Part shown: piece after piece, positions 34,748 to 41,944 of the stretch | How positions within the stretch are numbered: the stretch's first letter is position 1 | Layout: each line of letters starts with the position of its first letter | Assembly: GCA_964546435.1 (NCBI GenBank) | Contig: CAZJKJ010000027.1 | Span: forward strand, 1 to 41,944 | Source of the DNA: CAYNST01 sp964546435 | GTDB taxonomy: Bacteria; Pseudomonadota; Gammaproteobacteria; Pseudomonadales; Cellvibrionaceae | DNA length: 41,944 nt | Reading direction: 5' to 3' | Position numbers and translations under genes: made by a program | The notes under the pieces: model-generated | Seen by the model: the letters and a program-made list of their open reading frames with translations, nothing else | What the model was told of the DNA's origin: nothing | The model's database searches: none

Positions 34748-34780
34748 CACTCACCGCTCAGGCCACGGCCGCGGTGAGTG
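34748..34780. terminator. inverted repeat across the end of the phosphorylase-kinase-like gene
   Basis: CACTCACCGC (34748-34757) and GCGGTGAGTG (34771-34780) pair perfectly over 10 bases around a 13-base loop. The right arm lies in the last codons of the minus-strand gene and the stop codon is in the loop. It could serve both convergent genes, but no T run follows on either strand. Confidence 0.4.
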
Positions 34781-37700
34781 CCAGATTTTCCAGCGCCTGC
34801 TGCACGTATTCCTGCAATACTCGCGGCGGCCTTTCCAGCAGCACATCCAGATCCCGCTTGCCCAGAGGGGCATCGCTGGAGTCCCAGATATAGCTGCGCG
34901 CGGCGCTTTCGAGCAGGGGCGCCAGCAGGATCGGTTGTTCAAAGCGTACGTCCGGATGCTGTTCGCAATACAGGATGAATCCATAGATGGCTTCGATCAC
35001 GGCACATTTGTAATAGGTCGGATGCAGCTGCTGTAACAGGTGGTCGACATGGGCGGCAAAACTCACCTCACCAGCCGTCATGGAGGAGCGCACCAGTTCG
35101 CTGTCGAGGCGAAACTCCTGATTGCTGCGATCCCCGAACACCAGCGCCGGCACCTGTCCCAGGGCGCCCCACAATGCCTGCAGGAACTTGTCATCCAGCC
35201 GCATGATGGAACCGCGCGCGCCGCGCCATTCGAACCAGTCAGTATCCACCACGTCGGCCACCCCGGTTTCCGGTACGTCGGGGATAAAGTTGGTGCTGAT
35301 CCCGCGGGTGTAGATCCGGTGCTGCGATTCGAGGATATTGTGCACGGTGGTAAAAAGCTGAGCCGGCGACATGGCGCCGAGGCTCAGGGTCACGTCCAGA
35401 TCGGTGGCATCTTCCGTCGCGTCCGCACAGAGCATCATGAGATTCTGCATCTGAATTGACCGCAAGCCGTCGAACAGGCGCGGGCTGGTCCGCATGATAT
35501 TACCGATCACTGACAGCAGTTCCTGCACGATGGTGCGCTCCAGCGCGGAGCCCGTCGTTCGCGACACCCCTTCCAGCAGATCCGCATTGGATTGCACCGA
35601 GTCGATCACATAGGAATTGCCTTTGCTCTTGCCCACCACGACACGCAGGTGCCGCACCGTCAGCATCGTCAGACCGTCCGCCAGATCGGCGTAATGCCTG
35701 CCCAGTGCAGCGAAGCAGTAGCGTGCCACCAGCCAGTACCCCTGATGCTGAGCGACCACATAGGCATGTTGCAGAAGTTCTTCAACGGTGCAGCTGCCGT
35801 CGCCACTGCCCAGCCTCTCCGCCAGCCGCCGCCGCCCCACGAATACTTCCAGCGTGCGCCAGCAGGTCAAATCGGTTTCCACGGTCAGACATTCCAGAAT
35901 TGACTGGATTTCGGGGCTGAGTTCCTCCGGTTTCTGGAAGCGCGAATCCAGCTGCCCTTTGCGCAGTGACATACGGCGGGAAAGCACGCAGATTCCCGGC
36001 ACGCTGATCTGATTGACCCGGGATGCGCGATACGCAAAATTCGCAGCGGCAAAACCCACGTGATCGCCATGGCTCACCTGCAAACTGCGCAAGGTCTCGA
36101 AGAGCACGTCCGCCTTGTGGGTATGACAGAAATCTTCGTCAACCATCCAGGTGAATACGGCCACTGCCGGGCTGAGCCAGTTGGAATATATGTGGTTTAT
36201 TTCCTTGCGAATGTTCTGCGCCAGATATTCCGCATCGAAGACGCGGTAATCCTCATCGTCATTCTGCAACCAGGACAGACACAAGTACTGCTTGCCATTG
36301 ATCTCGTAGGTTTGCGAAGTCGCGAGACTCTGCAGGCGCCGATGGGGACGCCCGCTCAAGCCCAGGGTTGGATTGGCGCCCACATGATGGTAGATATCCA
36401 CCAGCGCCTGCGCGGACATGGGGTTGATGGGCTGGATGTCCGGCAAGGTCTCGGCCATGATGCCCCGCTGGGCCAGTAGGGTTTTCACCTTGTCGTTTTC
36501 CGCGAGCACCACGAGGGCAATATGGGTCTTGTTGTGCTGACGCGAGCGCCGCCGCATAAACAGCGGGTCAATATCGTCGCGGCTCAGCAGCCCCTCATCC
36601 AGCATGTAGCCCACCCAGTAGAGGCTCTGGGCCCAGACCAGCGGAACATTGGTATTGGGAACCCTCGGCTGTGACCGGGGTTGCTGTTTCTCCCGCTCAA
36701 TGCCTTCCTCCGGGACGTAGTAAAGCTCCGGCAATAACTGGAGGCCCTCGTCGGTGACCATCAGGGATTCGAGCTTGCTCCGGTAATGTTTGGCCGTGGA
36801 CTCGTTGCCGTCGAAGAGTGCATGAATATAAAGGAAGCAGAAAAACAATGGCCATTCCGATTCAATATTCTCGAAATTGGCCAGTTCGGAATGTTCGTAA
36901 TAGGGTCGCGATGCTTCTTCCAGCACCGTTTGGTGCCCGTCCCACAAGAACCGCTTGAGTCCGTAGTTGCCGCCGAGCTTGGCAAGAATGTCGTCGCGGG
37001 TGCGGGTAACAAGTCGTTTGTCACCCACCGCAAACGCAGGAAAGCCGATAACGCTCAACAGGGCGCTGTCGGTTTCCTTGGACAGGGATTCTCTGGGTAG
37101 CAGCGATGACAAGGTACTGCGGGCCAGCGCGATACTGTCGGCGACGGAATGAATGACCGCACGGGGATTGCCATCCCGCCCGAACAGGTTAAAGCCGTCG
37201 AGGGCCTGGAGTGCGGCCTTGGCCATACCAACGGAGCTGGCATTGATCTCGGTCTTGCCATTATTGATCTTGTTGCCGCGCTCCCAGATTCCGAAATCCT
37301 GGGTACGGTAGGCACTGGCCACGTAATAGACCAGATTCTGAACGAAATCGACTTCATCGAATGTGGTAATGATCCGCAGTCCCGACGCGCTCATCTGCGC
37401 CAGCATCAGCAGGTATAAAGAGGTGGCGTCAAGCTGCAGGTGACCCCAGGCATCATCCGCCACCACTTCCAGACCGGTCGCGGTGTCGTATTTGGCGTGG
37501 AGTGCGTCCTGCTTGTCCAAGGTATGTTTGAACTTTTCAACCTTGGGCGCCTGCCGCATCATGGACATCAGCAGTCCACGCATCAACTTGATGGTGGATT
37601 GATTGAGCTGATCGCATCTGTCCGTATCCCCGAAGCGCCGAAAGGCGGTCCCCAGGCACCAGACGCACATGACGGAATAGACGTTGTCGCGAACCCAGGC

Positions 37701-37829
37701 GTCGGTATAGTTGCCGTGAGTGTTGACGCTGGTGCTGGCGGGCAACAGTCCGGTGACGGGATGCTGTCGACGCAGCACCACCGCCTCGATCTCCTGAAAC
37801 AAACGGTCAAGGTGGATCTTGCGCTTCAT
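34758..37829 (-). CDS. phosphorylase kinase alpha/beta subunit homologue (GH15-like)
   Basis: A 1023-residue soluble protein that aligns along its length with the regulatory alpha/beta subunits of animal phosphorylase kinase. Landmarks are AWVRDNVYSV (about 44), VKLMRGLL-type helix, WGHLQLDATSLYLLMLAQMSASGL (given in part), GIWERG.K.NNG, LLPRES, IESEWPLFF, LGLSGRPHR and the late APLGKR. The N-terminal part has a glucoamylase-like (GH15) alpha/alpha barrel. In animals these subunits control the catalytic gamma kinase; no kinase, glycogen phosphorylase or calmodulin gene is in this window. The bacterial role is unknown: carbohydrate sensing or hydrolysis are possibilities. AAGGA six bases before the ATG. 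It follows icd but behind a strong terminator, so it is probably transcribed alone. Confidence 0.88.
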   Translation of the reverse strand: MKRKIHLDRLFQEIEAVVLRRQHPVTGLLPASTSVNTHGNYTDAWVRDNVYSVMCVWCLGTAFRRFGDTDRCDQLNQSTIKLMRGLLMSMMRQAPKVEKFKHTLDKQDALHAKYDTATGLEVVADDAWGHLQLDATSLYLLMLAQMSASGLRIITTFDEVDFVQNLVYYVASAYRTQDFGIWERGNKINNGKTEINASSVGMAKAALQALDGFNLFGRDGNPRAVIHSVADSIALARSTLSSLLPRESLSKETDSALLSVIGFPAFAVGDKRLVTRTRDDILAKLGGNYGLKRFLWDGHQTVLEEASRPYYEHSELANFENIESEWPLFFCFLYIHALFDGNESTAKHYRSKLESLMVTDEGLQLLPELYYVPEEGIEREKQQPRSQPRVPNTNVPLVWAQSLYWVGYMLDEGLLSRDDIDPLFMRRRSRQHNKTHIALVVLAENDKVKTLLAQRGIMAETLPDIQPINPMSAQALVDIYHHVGANPTLGLSGRPHRRLQSLATSQTYEINGKQYLCLSWLQNDDEDYRVFDAEYLAQNIRKEINHIYSNWLSPAVAVFTWMVDEDFCHTHKADVLFETLRSLQVSHGDHVGFAAANFAYRASRVNQISVPGICVLSRRMSLRKGQLDSRFQKPEELSPEIQSILECLTVETDLTCWRTLEVFVGRRRLAERLGSGDGSCTVEELLQHAYVVAQHQGYWLVARYCFAALGRHYADLADGLTMLTVRHLRVVVGKSKGNSYVIDSVQSNADLLEGVSRTTGSALERTIVQELLSVIGNIMRTSPRLFDGLRSIQMQNLMMLCADATEDATDLDVTLSLGAMSPAQLFTTVHNILESQHRIYTRGISTNFIPDVPETGVADVVDTDWFEWRGARGSIMRLDDKFLQALWGALGQVPALVFGDRSNQEFRLDSELVRSSMTAGEVSFAAHVDHLLQQLHPTYYKCAVIEAIYGFILYCEQHPDVRFEQPILLAPLLESAARSYIWDSSDAPLGKRDLDVLLERPPRVLQEYVQQALENLALTAAVA

Positions 37830-37895
37830 AACTTTCCTTCAATGAACTCTGGCTCGATTTCCGGACGAGGCGACAGCAGGTTTGCGGAGCGCACC

Positions 37896-37928
37896 AAAAA
37901 GGCGCCCGGTGCAACACCGAGCGCCTTT
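37896..37928 (-). terminator. rho-independent terminator of icd
   Basis: AAAGGCGC (37898-37905) pairs with GCGCCTTT (37921-37928), with an inner CGGTG/CACCG stem and a short loop. On the minus strand a run of T follows (37900-37896). It lies 9 bases past the icd stop codon. Confidence 0.9.
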
Positions 37929-37937
37929 CTGCGACCA

Positions 37938-40166
<2,229 letters not shown>

Positions 40167-40554
40167 TCTTTCAGATACCTGTGACAGTTGCGGTAAAAAG
40201 GCCTGGAGCCTTCGATTGAATCCGGATGGTTGCTGCGCGGAACCCGACACTCTGTCCGGCGAACCGGCGTGGCGCTACCCGACAGGCCGTCAGCGTGCCT
40301 TCACGGCACCGCTCGCAGGAGCTTTGACAACCCTCGGCCGTGCGGGCTTTCCCGGACGTTCCCTCAAAGCAGCGGTTGTGCGCAGTTGAGATGACTTGAG
40401 GTTTCAAGGGGGAGGCATTATATACTCAATGCCACCGTATTTCAGGAGCCCGGCATTTCACGGATGACGGGCCAGCCGATACGGTATTTTTAACCGGACG
40501 CCTTCCCGTCACCCGCGGGTCCGGCAAGGTGAACCCGCTGATGAGATCGGCAGC
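40167..40554. promoter_or_regulatory. divergent icd / DUF3301 control region
   Basis: A 388-bp gene-free region. On the plus strand TTGAGG (40396-40401) and TATATA (40419-40424) are 17 bases apart and could drive the DUF3301 gene. GGCATT/AATGCC flank the -10 as a short inverted repeat (about 40414-40433), a possible operator. The icd promoter must also be here, but no boxes are convincing. Confidence 0.4.
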
Positions 40555-40917
40555 ATGAATGCAACGTTGGGAACGGTCTGGACGGTTTTTGCCCTGGTAT
40601 TGCTGGTCGCCGCATTCTGGCATCACAGCCGGCTCAATCAAGTGGCCTTGCGCGCCGCGATTCAGCACGCTGAACAGCAGGGTCTGCAGCTGCTCGACCA
40701 GAGCGTGATATTGCAGCGCCTGCGATTAAAGCGCGACCGGCTGGGCGCATTGCGACTGGAGAGGCGTTACCGGTTTGAATTTTCCCTGCAGGGCGATCGC
40801 CGCTTCCGAGGCTGGATCACCCTGCTAGGCAGACATGTTGCTCGAGTGGAATCGGAACCATTTCCCGAACCGGGAACATCACCGCCCCCAATCGACGGTC
40901 CACCCCACATGCATTAA
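40555..40917 (+). CDS. DUF3301 family membrane-anchored protein
   Basis: A 120-residue protein with one N-terminal membrane segment (about 8-22, FALVLLVAAFW) and a cytoplasmic tail. The pattern QLLDQSV.L.RL.L.RDR.G...L.RRYRFEFS matches the DUF3301 family of gammaproteobacteria, whose function is not known. Only a weak ribosome site (GAGA) precedes the ATG. It is divergent from icd. Confidence 0.82.
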   Translation: MNATLGTVWTVFALVLLVAAFWHHSRLNQVALRAAIQHAEQQGLQLLDQSVILQRLRLKRDRLGALRLERRYRFEFSLQGDRRFRGWITLLGRHVARVESEPFPEPGTSPPPIDGPPHMH

Positions 40918-41200
40918 GCTCGCATTCACTTCCGCCGCAGCAGAATTACGGCCAGTAACGTTTTCATTGTTACTATCCTGTTGCAAATATTTCTGAAAAT
41001 TCTGCCGCAGAGGACGTTTCTCCAATTCCTCTCGCACTGTGTACGCCCCGAAATCTGTGCTCAAGCGCAAAGTACTGCAACAAAGTGGGTCGTTTGTAGC
41101 AGCCTGGCTTTTGAATAAAAGTTAATGGCGTACACTTTGCAGTCGGGTATTTGGCAACAGACCATGTCTACCCATTATGAAGTGAAGGGAGAAAAACCAT
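40918..41200. promoter_or_regulatory. upstream region of the His-rich secreted protein gene
   Basis: 283 bases with no gene seen. It is more AT-rich than its surroundings. TTTTGA (41109-41114) and TACACT (41131-41136) with a 16-base spacer are a weak promoter candidate. AGGGAG, 11 bases before the ATG at 41201, is a ribosome site. Confidence 0.35.
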
Positions 41201-41551
41201 ATGAAGCGAACGCTTGCTCTGCTGACAATGTTGGCAATCGGAGGGCTATCCGCACCGACTTACGCGGATAGCAACCGCGTTAGCAATTTCTTTAAAGTTT
41301 GGGGCTGTAATTTCTTTGATTGTGGCACGTCGCACTGGAAATACAGTCACAACCACCAGCCCAAACCCAAACCCGGCCATCCCCACCACCATCATGACCA
41401 TAAGCCGAAGCCTGGAGCGCCTGCACCAGCGCCTAAACCCAGTGTTGCCTCAGCGCCGGAAATCGACGCCGGACAAGCTGGCCTGGCCTTGGCACTTTTG
41501 GGCTCTATCGTTGCGATAACTCGCGAGAAATATCGCCCGCGCAGCCGTTGA
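41201..41551 (+). CDS. small secreted His/Pro/Lys-rich protein with EID-type C-terminal sorting signal
   Basis: A 116-residue protein with four parts. A signal peptide ends at about A22 (PTYA). A short region with two cysteines (C36, C41) and aromatic residues follows. Next is a low-complexity Pro/Lys/His segment (about 48-82, including GHPHHHHDHKPKPG) that could bind metal ions. The C-terminus has APEID (84-88), a hydrophobic stretch (92-106) and a basic tail (108-116). This tripartite end resembles PEP-CTERM-type protein-sorting signals, in the PEID variant. Proteins of that class are thought to be processed by an exosortase or related enzyme at the inner membrane; none is in the window. 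The function is unknown. Confidence 0.78.
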   Translation: MKRTLALLTMLAIGGLSAPTYADSNRVSNFFKVWGCNFFDCGTSHWKYSHNHQPKPKPGHPHHHHDHKPKPGAPAPAPKPSVASAPEIDAGQAGLALALLGSIVAITREKYRPRSR

Positions 41552-41944
41552 TCTAAAATCCGATTGTCGCCCGCGGCAATCGGTATTCCCGCAGTACCCT
41601 CCCACATTTTTCAACACCCACCTCGCCTTCACTATCCGGACACCCACCATAGTTCACTACCAAGACACCCACCCGTTCACCACTACTAAGACACCCACTC
41701 CGTTTACTACCCGGACACCCACCATAGCGCCTCCTTGCAGGGTTACATGAGTGGTTGTCCGGGTAATTCGGTTGGGTAATTCGGTTTCCGGAGAGGTGGG
41801 TGTCTCGGTAGTAAATATGCGTCTCCGCGTGCGGGGGTGGTGGATCCTGCGACTGCGCGCAGGATGACAGGTGAGGTTTGAGCGGATTACAGGAGTGGGT
41901 GTCTTGGTAATTCTTGGTAATTCCAAGTGGGTGTCTTGGTAGTG
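41552..41944. repeat. cluster of short direct and inverted GACACCCAC repeats
   Basis: A 393-bp gene-free end region. At least four plus-strand copies of (A/G)GACACCCAC occur at about 41636-41727, and at least three inverted copies (GTGGGTGTC) at about 41796-41935, many flanked by CTAC(C) or its complement GGTAGT/GGTAATTC. CCGGACACCCACCATAG is exactly repeated at 41636-41652 and 41711-41727. The cluster is cut by the window end. Spacing is irregular, so it is not a CRISPR; a REP-like or decayed mobile-element end is possible. Confidence 0.7.
41844..41865. repeat. REP-like palindrome ATCCTGCG/CGCAGGAT
   Basis: ATCCTGCG (41844-41851) and CGCAGGAT (41858-41865) form a perfect 8-bp stem around ACTGCG, inside the terminal repeat cluster. 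Near-identical 'GTCATCCTGCGCGCAG' units are a common interspersed element in many proteobacterial genomes, from memory. Confidence 0.6.

Noticed and set aside
41657..41926. 89-codon minus-strand frame in the terminal repeats
   Set aside because: Its residues (Thr/Pro/Arg-rich) simply translate the GTGGGTGTC repeats and the palindrome; such frames are typical of repeat DNA.
41612..41944. CRISPR array
   Set aside because: The repeated units are short, occur in both orientations and have irregular spacing, with no cas genes nearby.

Overview
The window looks like a chromosomal segment of a GC-rich gammaproteobacterium, most likely a member of the Cellvibrionaceae (relatives of Cellvibrio, Saccharophagus, Gilvimarinus, Marinimicrobium). 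The reasons are the lptD-surA-pdxA-rsmA-apaG-apaH and nrdR-ribD-ribE-ribBA-ribH-nusB-thiL-pgpA gene orders shared with Pseudomonas, and a secreted pectate lyase lipoprotein built with poly-serine linkers, a hallmark of that family. The genus is inference. No tRNA, rRNA, CRISPR array or complete insertion sequence was recognised.

Layout. 1-2366: a protein that looks like a degenerate zinc-peptidase relative, then a convergent polysaccharide lyase family 3 lipoprotein. 2661-11559: the cell-envelope and housekeeping block, with amgK-murU (MurNAc recycling) divergent from lptD-surA-pdxA-rsmA-apaG-apaH. 11642-13552: dxs. 13623-21732: a long minus-strand run glyA-nrdR-ribD-ribE-ribBA-ribH-nusB-thiL-pgpA-ribA, which holds all the riboflavin enzymes plus thiamine and phosphatidylglycerol genes. 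A 100-N gap inside ribE is flanked by an exact 55-bp duplication; this is an assembly join and not biology. 21907-23571: ettA. 23849-27960: a PilZ protein, radA, a pair of primosome-like genes (a protein with three DnaT-type domains, overlapping a phage-lambda-P-like helicase-loader candidate), and a second small PilZ protein. 28357-32827: a LEA14-like lipoprotein, an AsmA-like membrane protein and parC. 33123-34730: a mannosyl-3-phosphoglycerate-phosphatase-like HAD enzyme and an esterase. 34758-40166: a 1023-residue homologue of the phosphorylase kinase alpha/beta subunits, and the monomeric NADP isocitrate dehydrogenase. 40555-41551: a DUF3301 protein and a small secreted His/Pro/Lys-rich protein with an EID-type C-terminal sorting signal. 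41600-41944: a gene-free cluster of short direct and inverted repeats reaching the window edge.

The items most worth a second look are the DnaT(x3)/lambda-P-like pair, the bacterial phosphorylase-kinase-subunit homologue, the degenerate peptidase-like first gene, the His-rich sorted peptide and the terminal repeat cluster. About a quarter of the genes appear to start with GTG or TTG, so several starts here differ from the longest open frame.
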